A stretch of DNA of 64,000 nt from an uncultured Rhodospirillales bacterium. Its GTDB lineage: Bacteria > Pseudomonadota > Alphaproteobacteria > ATCC43930 > CGMCC-115725. Positions within the stretch are counted from its first letter, which is position 1. Each line of letters begins with the position of its first letter. Below are positions 55,287 through 63,866 of the stretch, one piece after another. The stretch covers positions 372,001 through 436,000 of the forward strand of contig CAIKMD010000007.1 of assembly GCA_903828515.1 (NCBI GenBank), read 5' to 3'. The notes under the pieces are model-generated. The model searched no databases and was not told the DNA's origin. It worked only from the letters and a program-made list of their open reading frames with translations. Made by a program: the position numbers and the translations under genes.

Positions 55287-56152
55287 CGGCAGATCGGTGG
55301 CGCCACGCGCTCGTCATCGCGATGCCCTATGCCTGGCTTTTGCTGTTCTTTGCCGCGCCCTTCGCCATCGTCCTGAAGATCAGCCTCGCCGACCAGGCGA
55401 TCGGCATTCCGCCCTACACGCCGCTGATGGCCGAGGGCAAGATTCAGGCGACGATCGCGAATTATCAGTTCCTGTTCAGCGATAGTCTCTACGCGCGCGC
55501 CTATCTCAACGCGCTTTGGTATGCCGCCTGGGCGACGTTCGGCTGCCTGCTGATCGGCTATCCGCTCGCCTATGGCATCGTGCGCGCGCCGTTGCCGTGG
55601 CGCAGCACGCTGCTGCTGTTCGTGATCCTGCCGTTCTGGACCAGCTATCTCATCCGCGTCTATGCCTGGATCGGGCTGCTGAAAGGCAATGGGCTCATCA
55701 ATAATTTGTTGATCGGCGCGGGCCTCATCCATGAACCGCTGGCGCTCATCAATGATGCTTTCGCGATCTATGTCGGGCTGATCTACACCTATCTGCCCTA
55801 CATGGTGCTGCCGCTGTACGCGGCGCTCGAAAAACTCGACCCCGCGTTGCTCGAAGCGGCGTCCGATCTCGGCTGCCGGCCCAGCACGGCGTTCCGCCGC
55901 GTCACCCTGCCGCTGTCGATGCCGGGCGTCATCGCCGGTTGTCTTCTGGTGTTCATTCCGATGTGCGGCGAGTTCGTCATTCCCGATCTTCTCGGCGGCC
56001 CCAATCAGCTCATGATCGGCAAGGTGTTATGGGACGAGTTCTTCACCAACCGCGACTGGCCGGTGGCCTCCGCCGTCGCGGTCGCGATGCTCGTCCTGCT
56101 GGTGCTGCCGATGGCGGCGGTGCGACGACAACTGACGGGCGAGAGCGTATGA
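55283..56152 (+). CDS. potH: Putrescine ABC transporter permease 1
   Basis: The 289-residue permease has six membrane helices and the cytoplasmic EAA-type loop LLEAASDLGCRPSTAFRRVTLP that contacts PotG. N-terminal stretches (AMPYAWLLLFFAAPFAIVLK, FWTSYLIRVYAWIGLLKGNG) match PotH. ATG overlaps the potG stop and its own stop overlaps potI (both ATGA). Confidence 0.93.
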   Translation: MTADRWRHALVIAMPYAWLLLFFAAPFAIVLKISLADQAIGIPPYTPLMAEGKIQATIANYQFLFSDSLYARAYLNALWYAAWATFGCLLIGYPLAYGIVRAPLPWRSTLLLFVILPFWTSYLIRVYAWIGLLKGNGLINNLLIGAGLIHEPLALINDAFAIYVGLIYTYLPYMVLPLYAALEKLDPALLEAASDLGCRPSTAFRRVTLPLSMPGVIAGCLLVFIPMCGEFVIPDLLGGPNQLMIGKVLWDEFFTNRDWPVASAVAVAMLVLLVLPMAAVRRQLTGESV

Positions 56153-56961
56153 CCAATCGCCTCTCGCCGTTTCTCGGGACCATGATCATCGTCGGCTTCG
56201 CCTTTCTCTATGGGCCGATCGCGTCGGTGATCGTCTATTCCTTCAATGCGTCGCGCCTCGTCACCGTCTGGGCCGGGTTCTCGACGCGCTGGTACGTGGA
56301 GCTGCTGAGCAACGACCAGATCCGCAACGCGGCGCTGACCAGTTTCGAGATCGCTTTGATTTCGGCGACCGGCGCGTTGATCTTGGGCACGCTCGCGGGG
56401 TTTGTTCTGTCGCGCTATCGGCGCTTTGCCGGGCGGACGATCTTCGGCGGGCTCATTACCGGGCCGCTGGTCATGCCCGAGGTCATTACCGGCCTGTCGC
56501 TGCTGCTGCTCTTCGTGGCGCTCGGTCAGGCGATCGGCTGGCCGAAAGAACGCGGTGTCCTCACCATCGCGATCGCCCATATCACGCTCGGCATGGCCTA
56601 TGTCTCGGTCGTCGTCGAGGCGCGGCTCTCGTCATTCGACCGCTCGCTCGAGGAAGCGGCGCTCGATCTCGGCGCCAAACCGGCCAAAGTCTTCGCGGTG
56701 ATCACCTTGCCGCTGATCGCGCCGGCGCTGGTGGCGGGCTGGCTTCTGGCGTTCACGCTGTCGCTCGACGATCTGGTCATTGCGAGCTTCACCAGCGGGC
56801 CGTCGGCAACCACGCTGCCGATGGTGATCTTTTCCAGCGTCCGGATGGGGGTGAGCCCGCAGATCAATGCGCTGGCCACCCTTCTCCTGGTGGCGGTCGC
56901 CGCGGCGGTCCTGATCGCCGGGCGGATCCTCGCTAGAACTCGTAATTCACCAACGACGTGA
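56149..56961 (+). CDS. potI: Putrescine ABC transporter permease 2
   Basis: The 270-residue permease has six membrane helices and the loop [22 protein letters not shown]. PotI-like stretches are [19 protein letters not shown] and [12 protein letters not shown]. It is the last gene of the operon. Its 3' end overlaps the apt gene on the other strand by 29 nt, so the two transcripts are antisense there. Confidence 0.93.
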   Translation: MTNRLSPFLGTMIIVGFAFLYGPIASVIVYSFNASRLVTVWAGFSTRWYVELLSNDQIRNAALTSFEIALISATGALILGTLAGFVLSRYRRFAGRTIFGGLITGPLVMPEVITGLSLLLLFVALGQAIGWPKERGVLTIAIAHITLGMAYVSVVVEARLSSFDRSLEEAALDLGAKPAKVFAVITLPLIAPALVAGWLLAFTLSLDDLVIASFTSGPSATTLPMVIFSSVRMGVSPQINALATLLLVAVAAAVLIAGRILARTRNSPTT

Positions 56962-57448
56962 CCGGCACGTCGAACTTCTTGCGGCCGTTGAGGCCGGTGA
57001 GTTCGATGATGAAGGCGGTGCCGACCACATCGCCGCCGACCAGGCGGCAGAGCCGGACCGCCGCCGCCGCCGTGCCGCCGGTGGCCAGAAGATCGTCCAC
57101 GATCACCACGCGCTGTCCGACGGTAATGGCATCGGTCTGAACCTCGACCGTATCGCTGCCATATTCGAGGTCATAGGTATGGGGAATGGTCGGACCCGGC
57201 AGCTTTCCCTTCTTGCGGATCATGATAAAGCCACAATTGAGCGCGAGCGCCAACGGGGCGGCCAACAGGAAGCCGCGCGATTCGATCCCCGCGAGGAGAT
57301 CGGGTTTCAGGGGCTTGAGCGCGTCGGACAGGAGCGAGATGGTTTCCCGCCAGGCACCCGGGTGCTTGATCAGGGTCGAGATATCGTAAAAGACAATGCC
57401 GGGCTTCGGGAAATCGGGTATGCCGCGGATGTGGTTCTTCAGATCCAT
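56933..57448 (-). CDS. apt: Adenine phosphoribosyltransferase
   Basis: Apt salvages adenine to AMP using PRPP. The 171-residue protein has the short N-terminal strand [20 protein letters not shown], the adenine loop [17 protein letters not shown], and the PRPP motif [17 protein letters not shown] near residue 120. It is divergent from the mla operon (93 bp apart) and converges with potI, overlapping its end by 29 nt. Confidence 0.95.
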   Translation of the reverse strand: MDLKNHIRGIPDFPKPGIVFYDISTLIKHPGAWRETISLLSDALKPLKPDLLAGIESRGFLLAAPLALALNCGFIMIRKKGKLPGPTIPHTYDLEYGSDTVEVQTDAITVGQRVVIVDDLLATGGTAAAAVRLCRLVGGDVVGTAFIIELTGLNGRKKFDVPVTSLVNYEF

Positions 57449-57540
57449 GCGCTGCTCCTGGACGACGTTTGGCTACTCTAGCGAAGCCGCCGCGCGGCGG
57501 AAGTATTATTCGCGTGGGTCAGACAGGAACGTTGAGTAAA

Positions 57541-58683
57541 ATGACCGCCATGCGCGACGAAGGCTGGATCGAAGCGAAGCGCGACGGCCGCACGTTGACG
57601 GTGCGGGCGGGCGGGCGCTGGCTCGTCGCCGACGCGGCCGCGCTCGATCGATCCGTCGCTGCTCTCGATGCCAAGGGCCTGTCGAATGTGCGGATCGACG
57701 CCGCCGCGGTCGATGCGCTCGATACCGCGGGCGCGTGGCTTCTGGTGCGCTTGCGCAAGGCGATGACGCACGACGGCACCGAGGTGTCGGTCGAAAATCT
57801 CGACACGAAATTCGCGCCGTTGATGGAACAGGTCGAAAAGCATGCCGCGGCGGACCCACCGCCGGCAGGCCCCGGCACGAGCGGCATCGTGGATGCCCTG
57901 GCGAGTCTCGGCGCCGCTGTGATCGCGTTCCTCGGCGATGCGCGCGACGTGCTCGGCTTCTTTGGTCTTGTGGTCGTCACGGCGCTGCGGACGGCGTCGC
58001 ATCCGCGTGGGTTTCGCTTCACCGCGTTCGTTTCACATGTGCAGCGCACGGGCGTCTCGGCCTTGCCGATCGTCGGCCTCTTGTCCTTCCTGATCGGCAT
58101 CGTCTTCGCGTATCAGGGCGCCCAGCAGCTCCGTCAGTTCGGCGCCGAGATCTACACCGTCAACCTGCTCGGCGTTTCCTTTTTCCGCGAGTTGGGCGTG
58201 CTGCTGGCCGCGATCATCGTGGCCGGCCGTTCGGGAAGCGCTTTTACCGCCGAAATCGGGACCATGCAGGTCAACGAAGAAGTCGATGCGATGAAAACGA
58301 TCGGGCTCGATCCGGTCGAAATCCTGGTTTTGCCCCGCCTTTTCGCCCTGATGCTGACCTTGCCGATGCTGGGCTTTTACGGCGCCCTGATGGGGTTGGC
58401 GGGCGGCGCGCTGATGTGTGACTTGTCCCTGAACATCCCGCTGCCCATCTTTTTACAGCAATTACGGGCATCGACGACCGGCTGGAGCTTCTGGCTGGGC
58501 ATCTTGAAAGCGCCATTTTTTGCGGTTTGTATTGCCCTTGTCGGCTGCCGTGAGGGGCTGCGGGCCGCGCGGAGCGCCGACAGCGTCGGACGGTTGACCA
58601 CCCTTTCTGTTGTCGAATCGATCTTTTTGGTGATTGTCCTCGATGCCGCCTTCTCCATCCTCTTCGCCAAGCTCGGAATCTGA
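57541..58683 (+). CDS. mlaE: MlaE-family lipid ABC transporter permease with STAS domain
   Basis: MlaE is the inner-membrane permease of the MCE phospholipid transport system. The 380-residue protein has an N-terminal STAS domain (VRIDAAAVDALDTAGAWLLV) of ~110 residues and the MlaE core: FLIGIVFAYQGAQQLRQFGA, FFRELGVLLAAIIVAGRSGS, FTAEIGTMQVNEEVDAMKTI. The STAS-MlaE fusion is usual for alphaproteobacteria; in E. coli the STAS protein MlaB is separate. ATG 57541 is used; ATG 57550 is possible. Confidence 0.94.
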   Translation: MTAMRDEGWIEAKRDGRTLTVRAGGRWLVADAAALDRSVAALDAKGLSNVRIDAAAVDALDTAGAWLLVRLRKAMTHDGTEVSVENLDTKFAPLMEQVEKHAAADPPPAGPGTSGIVDALASLGAAVIAFLGDARDVLGFFGLVVVTALRTASHPRGFRFTAFVSHVQRTGVSALPIVGLLSFLIGIVFAYQGAQQLRQFGAEIYTVNLLGVSFFRELGVLLAAIIVAGRSGSAFTAEIGTMQVNEEVDAMKTIGLDPVEILVLPRLFALMLTLPMLGFYGALMGLAGGALMCDLSLNIPLPIFLQQLRASTTGWSFWLGILKAPFFAVCIALVGCREGLRAARSADSVGRLTTLSVVESIFLVIVLDAAFSILFAKLGI

Positions 58684-59473
58684 GCCGCCGGTTCTGCGCG
58701 TGCGTGGCTTGTCGACGCAGGTCGGCGGCGAGGTGCTGGTCGAAAAGATCGATCTCGAACTCCAACCGGGCGAGGTGCTCGGCGTGGTCGGCGCGTCGGG
58801 CGCGGGCAAGTCGATCCTCTTGCGGACCCTGGTCGGCCTGATGCCGCCGGCGGCCGGCACGATCGAGGCCTTCGGCTGCGATCTCGGTACGCTCGATGCG
58901 GCCGGGTTGCGAAAGGTCGAGGCACGCTGGGGCGTATTGTTTCAGGACGGAGCGCTGTTCAGTTCGCTCACCGTGGCGGAAAACATCGCGGTGCCGCTGA
59001 ACGAGATGGCCGACCTGCCGCGTCGTCTGGTCGACGAAATCGTCGCGCTGAAGATTGCGCTGGTCGGCTTGCCGGCGGATGCCGGCGGGAAATATCCGTC
59101 GGAACTGTCGGGCGGGATGCGCAAGCGCGCCGGTCTCGCGCGCGCCTTGGCGGTCGATCCGGCGCTGCTATTCCTCGACGAACCCACGTCGGGCCTCGAT
59201 CCGATCGCCGCCGCCGAGTTCGACAAGCTGATCGGCGATTTGCGGCGCAGCCTCGGGCTCACGGTCTTCATGGTGACGCATGATCTCGACAGCCTCTTCG
59301 CGCTCGCCGATCGCGTTGCGGTGCTGGTCCGTCACGGGCTGAAGATCGGCACGCTCGACGACATGCTGAATGACAAGGATCCGTGGATCGCGCGTTATTT
59401 TGGCGGCGCCCGTGGTCACGGCGCGAAAGAAAACGCCCAGCCTGAGACCCAATCGGAAACGGCGGGGGCCTGA
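58643..59473 (+). CDS. mlaF: MlaF-family lipid ABC transporter ATPase
   Basis: The 276-residue ATPase drives the MCE system. It has Walker [16 protein letters not shown], the Q-loop VLFQDGALFSSLTV, signature ELSGGMRKRAGLARAL, Walker B LLFLDEPTSGLD and H-loop VTHDLDSLFAL. The Met in GGMRKR replaces the more usual Gln of most ABC proteins and is typical of MlaF. ATG 58643 overlaps mlaE by 41 nt. mlaD follows 2 nt after its stop. Confidence 0.93.
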   Translation: MPPSPSSSPSSESEPPVLRVRGLSTQVGGEVLVEKIDLELQPGEVLGVVGASGAGKSILLRTLVGLMPPAAGTIEAFGCDLGTLDAAGLRKVEARWGVLFQDGALFSSLTVAENIAVPLNEMADLPRRLVDEIVALKIALVGLPADAGGKYPSELSGGMRKRAGLARALAVDPALLFLDEPTSGLDPIAAAEFDKLIGDLRRSLGLTVFMVTHDLDSLFALADRVAVLVRHGLKIGTLDDMLNDKDPWIARYFGGARGHGAKENAQPETQSETAGA

Positions 59474-59475
59474 CG

Positions 59476-60375
59476 ATGGAAACCCGCGCGAATTACGTCG
59501 CGGTCGGCGCCTTCGTGGTCGCACTCCTCGTCGGCATCGCCCTGGCGGCGCTGTGGCTGGCAAGTGCCCAGTTCGGCAGTCATGGGACGCGTTACGACAT
59601 CTATTTCGCCAATGTTGGAACCGGCTTGATCGAAGGATCGCCGGCACGGGTCAGCGGCGTGCAGGTCGGGCGGGTCATTAAGGTCGAGCTCGATCCGGAA
59701 AATACCAAGCGCGTCCGCGTTACCATCGAGGTGACCGAGACAGCGCCGATCCGTTCCGATTCCGTTGCGAAGGTCGAAGTGACCAGCCTCACCGGCGGCG
59801 CCGCGATCGAAATCACCGCGGGCAGTAATGATGCGCCGCCGATCGTTCAAGCGGAAGGTCAGCGTTACGCGGTGATCTGGTCGAAGGAATCCGGCATTCA
59901 GCAGATCGTCGATACCGTGCCGCAGCTCGTCATCAAGCTGAACGATCTCACCGATGCGTTGTCGAAGACCGTCGACGACAACAACCGGGCTGCCTTGGCG
60001 ACGACGCTCAACAATCTGGCGCAGTTCTCGGCCTCGCTCGCGGCTCATAGCGACGACACGGGGCGCTTCCTGAGCGATGCCGCTTCCGACGCGCACGACC
60101 TCCATCAGACGATCGCCAATCTGAACGACACGATCCAGAAGCTTTCGCAGGTCACCGTTCAGGCCAATACCGCGCTTCGCGATCTCGACGGGCTCGTGCA
60201 GGACAATCGCGGTCCGCTCAAGGAATTCACCCAGCACGGCCTCGACGAACTGCGCCATTTGGTCGGCGACACGCGCAACCTGGTGTCGTCGATGACGCGC
60301 ACGGTCGACCGGCTCGACAGCGATCCGTCGAGCCTGCTCTATGGCGACCGCCGGCAGGGATACAAACCGCAATGA
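59476..60375 (+). CDS. mlaD: MCE-domain protein MlaD
   Basis: MlaD forms a periplasmic hexamer that carries phospholipid between the membranes. The 299-residue protein has one N-terminal helix (GAFVVALLVGIALAALWLA), the MCE domain (FANVGTGLIEGSPARVSGVQ, VEVTSLTGGAAIEITAG) and a long helical, coiled-coil-like C-terminus (KLNDLTDALSKTVDDNNRAAL) longer than in E. coli MlaD. Its stop overlaps the lipoprotein gene (ATGA). Confidence 0.93.
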   Translation: METRANYVAVGAFVVALLVGIALAALWLASAQFGSHGTRYDIYFANVGTGLIEGSPARVSGVQVGRVIKVELDPENTKRVRVTIEVTETAPIRSDSVAKVEVTSLTGGAAIEITAGSNDAPPIVQAEGQRYAVIWSKESGIQQIVDTVPQLVIKLNDLTDALSKTVDDNNRAALATTLNNLAQFSASLAAHSDDTGRFLSDAASDAHDLHQTIANLNDTIQKLSQVTVQANTALRDLDGLVQDNRGPLKEFTQHGLDELRHLVGDTRNLVSSMTRTVDRLDSDPSSLLYGDRRQGYKPQ

Positions 60376-60989
60376 ACATGCATCGCCTTTTGATACTCGG
60401 GATCGGCGTGCTCGCGCTCGCGGGATGCGGCGGCATCCTGCCGAAACCCGAGCCGGCCCCGTCGCTTTATCGCCTCACGGCGGCCGGAGATTTTCCGGCG
60501 TCCCCGGCCGCCAGCCCGACGCAACTCCTGATCAGTCTGCCGGTCGCCGAGGCGGGGCTCGATACAACCCGCATCGCGCTCGCGCGGAGTTCGACGACAC
60601 TCGATTATTTCGCCGACGCGGCCTGGACCGGCCGGCTGCCGTCCCTGTTGCAGGCGCGCCTCGTCGAGACGTTCGAGAACGCGCACCGGATCGCGGCCGG
60701 CGCCGAGCCGAGCGACCTGCACGCGGACGACCTCCTGGCATTGGATCTGCGGCATTTCGAGGCCGTCTATGCCGGGCCCGGCGCACCGCGCTGGCGCATC
60801 GAGATCGGCGCCAAGCTCATCGGATTGCCCGAGCGCAAGCTCCTGGCCGAGCGCGCTTTTCGCGGCGAGGTCGAGGTGCCGCGCAACGACATGGCGGTGA
60901 TCATCGAAAGCGCGGACGAGGATTGGCGCGGCATCGCCCGGCAGATCGCGGACTGGGCGGCACAAACACTGGTGACATCGCGGCGCTGA
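60372..60989 (+). CDS. PqiC-like (ABC-type transport auxiliary) outer-membrane lipoprotein
   Basis: The 205-residue protein has a lipoprotein signal (LILGIGVLALAGCGG) and the PqiC/LnpD-type (DUF330) domain: PEPAPSLYRLT, LLISLPVAEAGLDTTRIALA, DYFADAAWTGRLPSLLQARL. Such lipoproteins work with MCE systems at the outer membrane. ATG overlaps the mlaD stop. It replaces the MlaA/MlaC-type partners, which are not in the window. Confidence 0.9.
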   Translation: MNMHRLLILGIGVLALAGCGGILPKPEPAPSLYRLTAAGDFPASPAASPTQLLISLPVAEAGLDTTRIALARSSTTLDYFADAAWTGRLPSLLQARLVETFENAHRIAAGAEPSDLHADDLLALDLRHFEAVYAGPGAPRWRIEIGAKLIGLPERKLLAERAFRGEVEVPRNDMAVIIESADEDWRGIARQIADWAAQTLVTSRR

Positions 60990-61065
60990 TTGCCGGCCCT
61001 TGCCAGCGCCGCCGCATCGGGACATAAAGCGGCGGGGTCATCCGCAATTATCGCACAATAAACTC

Positions 61066-61860
61066 ATGGCCGATTTTGCCCGACTGAGTCGCGCCCAGTT
61101 GGAATCCATGGCTGCCGGCGGCATCGCGGTGCAGGCGAGCCAGCGCGCGCTCGAAGCGGCGGGAAGCTCGCCGCTCGCCGCGGCGTTGCAGCACGCGACG
61201 ACGGTTTATGAGTGGCAGCATTATCCTGCCGGCGACGTCTACGACCCTGACAGCCACGCGCAGTATTTCTATCACGCCCATCCGCCCGGCGAGCGTCGCG
61301 ACGGCGCACCGGACGGAGCGCCCGAGCACGGGCATTTCCATACCTTCCTGCGCGAGCGGGGCATGCCGCCCGGGGTGCGGCCGCTGGTGATGCCCGAGTT
61401 GGCGATCGCCGACAACCCGGCGGCGCCGAAGGCTCCGCTGGTCGCGTCGGCGCCGCAGACCGTGGCCGGCGAGGAAGCCGATGCCTGGTGTCACCTCGTG
61501 TCGATCGCGATGGATGCACAAGGCCGGCCGCTGCGTTTCTTCACCACCAATCGCTGGGTCACCAGCGAGACCTGGTATCCGGCGGCGGACGTCGCGCGAA
61601 TGCTCGACCGCTTCGCGCTGGGACCGATGCCGCCGTCGCCCGAACTCAATCGCTGGGTCGCCGCGATGATCGGACTTTATAAGCCGATGCTGGCCGATCT
61701 GGTCGCGCGGCGTGATGCGGCAGTGATGGATTGGCGCCGCCGCCGCCGGGCCAAGGTCCACGTCTTCGACGATCGTCGGCTCGAAGTGATCTCGGTTCTC
61801 GACATCGATGTCGATAGCCAGATCGCGGCGGTCGCCGCGGCCTTGCGCCGGGTCGCCTGA
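61066..61860 (+). CDS. His-rich conserved protein of unknown function (possibly DUF6969)
   Basis: The 264-residue protein has no signal peptide or membrane helix. Its middle carries a striking His-rich stretch: TVYEWQHYPAGDVYDPDSHA, then QYFYHAH, then EHGHFHTFLRE, followed later by DAWCHLVSIAMDAQGRPLRF and FTTNRWVTSETWYPAAD. Repeated His and Asp could bind metal. I recall this pattern as DUF6969, from memory only. ATG 61066 is chosen at the start of the conserved part; the open frame starts at 61000. It follows the mla lipoprotein by 76 bp, same strand. Confidence 0.65.
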   Translation: MADFARLSRAQLESMAAGGIAVQASQRALEAAGSSPLAAALQHATTVYEWQHYPAGDVYDPDSHAQYFYHAHPPGERRDGAPDGAPEHGHFHTFLRERGMPPGVRPLVMPELAIADNPAAPKAPLVASAPQTVAGEEADAWCHLVSIAMDAQGRPLRFFTTNRWVTSETWYPAADVARMLDRFALGPMPPSPELNRWVAAMIGLYKPMLADLVARRDAAVMDWRRRRRAKVHVFDDRRLEVISVLDIDVDSQIAAVAAALRRVA

Positions 61861-61867
61861 AATTCGT

Positions 61868-62119
61868 TCAGCGCGTGGGCGGCGGAACGGCCGGGCCGGA
61901 AACCGGCAGGCGATGCGCGCGCAGGCATTCCTGGCGCGCCGCCTCGCGGCGGGCATTGCCCTCCGGCGTGTGGTCGGGGAATTTCAAATTCGCCTGCTTG
62001 GCGCATTCCTGCATGGCCTTCCAGGACGAGAAGCTCTCCTGTTGCAGGGCATCGGCGCGTGCCGTGCCCGGCAGCAAGGCGGCGCCCAGAAGCAAAATCG
62101 CGAACGACAAACGGATCAT
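61868..62119 (-). CDS. Small secreted protein of unknown function
   Basis: The 83-residue precursor has a signal peptide (LSFAILLLGAALLPGTARA). The mature part of about 60 residues is helical with two Cys (KAMQECAKQANLKF, AARQECLRAH) that could form a disulfide, and a Pro-rich tail. Such small periplasmic proteins with a W-K-A-x-C pattern recur in alphaproteobacteria; no function known. It follows the membrane-protein gene upstream by 7 nt and probably shares its transcript. Confidence 0.65.
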   Translation of the reverse strand: MIRLSFAILLLGAALLPGTARADALQQESFSSWKAMQECAKQANLKFPDHTPEGNARREAARQECLRAHRLPVSGPAVPPPTR

Positions 62120-62126
62120 CTCGTAT

Positions 62127-62504
62127 TCACCCCACGGGTGCCGCGCTGCGTCGCAATCCGCGCCACAACGCGATGGGAAGGGACAGGATCAGATAACCGA
62201 GGACCGGCGCCTCGATCAACAGCACCGAGCGCCCTTGTTCGTGACGCAGAAGACGTTGCGCGCGCTCGTGAGCCTCGGCAAGGCAGGTCCCGGCCGCCGG
62301 TCCGACCCGCTGGCCGCAGGAATCGTCGATGTAATCGTCGACCGTGGTCAGCCGCCCATCGACCCGCACCGCATCCTTGAACTGCGGATAGATGCGCCAC
62401 GTCGTCGCCGCCATCCAGGCCAGCGCCAGGATGACGAAATAGCGCGACATGCGGGGCATCACCGGCACGGGGCTGGGCTCTCCATTTCGGGGCGCATCGC
62501 TCAT
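62127..62504 (-). CDS. Two-helix membrane protein of unknown function
   Basis: The 125-residue protein has two membrane helices (YFVILALAWMAATTWRIY and SVLLIEAPVLGYLILSLPIA) and a periplasmic-looking loop with two Cys (DDSCGQRVGPAAGTCLAEA). ATG 62504 is chosen because GATGGGA lies upstream; the open frame extends to 62561. No family recognised. It appears to form a pair with the small secreted protein. Confidence 0.6.
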   Translation of the reverse strand: MSDAPRNGEPSPVPVMPRMSRYFVILALAWMAATTWRIYPQFKDAVRVDGRLTTVDDYIDDSCGQRVGPAAGTCLAEAHERAQRLLRHEQGRSVLLIEAPVLGYLILSLPIALWRGLRRSAAPVG

Positions 62505-62573
62505 GATCGTCCCATCCTCATTATAACGCGCTAGGACGCGCTTCCATCCGGAAGACCGCACCTAAAATTGCGT

Positions 62574-63779
62574 TTAGTCGATCGCCGCGGCGCGCCGGAC
62601 ACTCCAGATCATCGAACTGCGGATAAGGAATTCGCGCGCCGCCGCCTTGTCCGCGCCGGTCCGGCGCAACTCGTCGAGATTCTTGGCACGAACCGTCGGG
62701 TCGCGCTCCTCGAGCAGGCGCTTGTTCTGGATCGATTGCGCCTGGACGAACTCGACATTGGCGGCCCGGCGCTGGCGCACGTACCGGTCGAGCAGGCTGT
62801 CCTCGGCTTCGCCGCGCCAGACTGGAATGAGCTTCTCCGACAGGTTGAACGCGCCGTGCAGCGCGCCGTTCAGGCCGAACGCGCCCAGCGGATTGTTGAC
62901 ATGCGCGGCGTCGCCGACGATCAGCATGCGGCCCTGGCGGAAGTCCGCGGCAACGCGCTGATGCACGCGATAGATGCCGCTGTGGAGGATTTTATAGGGC
63001 GTTGATTGCGGCTGGAAACGCTGCAGGCTCTGCTCGCCGAAGGCGATGCTGAGCGCGGTCTCCTCGGGCAGCTCCTCGCCGATCGGAAAGATCACCCGCC
63101 ACATGCCGGGCGGGCCTTCATGCGGCATCTTGAAGATCGCGCCCCAATCGACCGGATCGGCGATATAGGCGTTGAGCGTATAACCGTGGCGCGCGAAATC
63201 GTCGTGGCAGCCGACGACCAGGAATCGCTCGGGCCATGTGAAGCCCTCGAAGGCGACGCCCATCGTGTGGCGCACCGGGCTGCGCGCGCCGTCGGCGCCG
63301 ATCAGATAGGAGCCGCGGATCATCTCGATCCCGCCCGGCGTCTCGATCCGCGCGGTGACGCCGTCGGCGTCCTGCGTCGCGTCGAGGAATTTATGCGAGA
63401 ACCGGACTTTGCCCCCGAGGCTCTCGAGCCGCGCTTTGAGCAGCGGCGTGAGCTTGTACTGTTCGCAATGCATGCGGAACGGAAAGGGCGTCAGATCGGC
63501 GATCAGGCCGAGATCCCATTCGACGATCACGCCGTCTTCGCGCCCGCGCATCTGCCAGTGTGGGACTTCGAGGCCCATCGCGTGGAAGTCGTGTCCGACG
63601 CCGATGCTGGTCAGCATCTCCATGGTCGGCGGATGGAAGCTGCCGGCGCGCTGGTCGCGCGGCAGGCTCGCCTCGGCCTCGCACACGATCGAGGGCACGT
63701 CTTTCAACGCAAGACTGACGGCAATCGCGAGCCCGGCGGGACCGCCGCCGATGATGAGAACCGGTTCGCGCTGTGCCAC
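62574..63779 (-). CDS. FAD-dependent aromatic-ring monooxygenase (PHBH fold)
   Basis: The 401-residue flavoprotein hydroxylase has the FAD dinucleotide motif VLIIGGGPAGLAIAVSLA, the middle DG motif YLIGADGARSPVRHTMG and the second FAD motif GRMLIVGDAAHVNNPLGAFG. The family (PHBH, MhpA, UbiH) uses NAD(P)H and O2 to hydroxylate aromatic or quinone rings. No aromatic-degradation genes lie next to it, so the substrate is unknown. Start ATG 63779. Confidence 0.9.
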   Translation of the reverse strand: MAQREPVLIIGGGPAGLAIAVSLALKDVPSIVCEAEASLPRDQRAGSFHPPTMEMLTSIGVGHDFHAMGLEVPHWQMRGREDGVIVEWDLGLIADLTPFPFRMHCEQYKLTPLLKARLESLGGKVRFSHKFLDATQDADGVTARIETPGGIEMIRGSYLIGADGARSPVRHTMGVAFEGFTWPERFLVVGCHDDFARHGYTLNAYIADPVDWGAIFKMPHEGPPGMWRVIFPIGEELPEETALSIAFGEQSLQRFQPQSTPYKILHSGIYRVHQRVAADFRQGRMLIVGDAAHVNNPLGAFGLNGALHGAFNLSEKLIPVWRGEAEDSLLDRYVRQRRAANVEFVQAQSIQNKRLLEERDPTVRAKNLDELRRTGADKAAAREFLIRSSMIWSVRRAAAID

Positions 63780-63866
63780 TAAAAAACTCCCAGCGCCCTT
63801 GGTTTTATGGCGCGGGTGCGAAGACTAGGGATGAGGCGCGCGGTGTCAACCGAGCGCGCGGATCGG

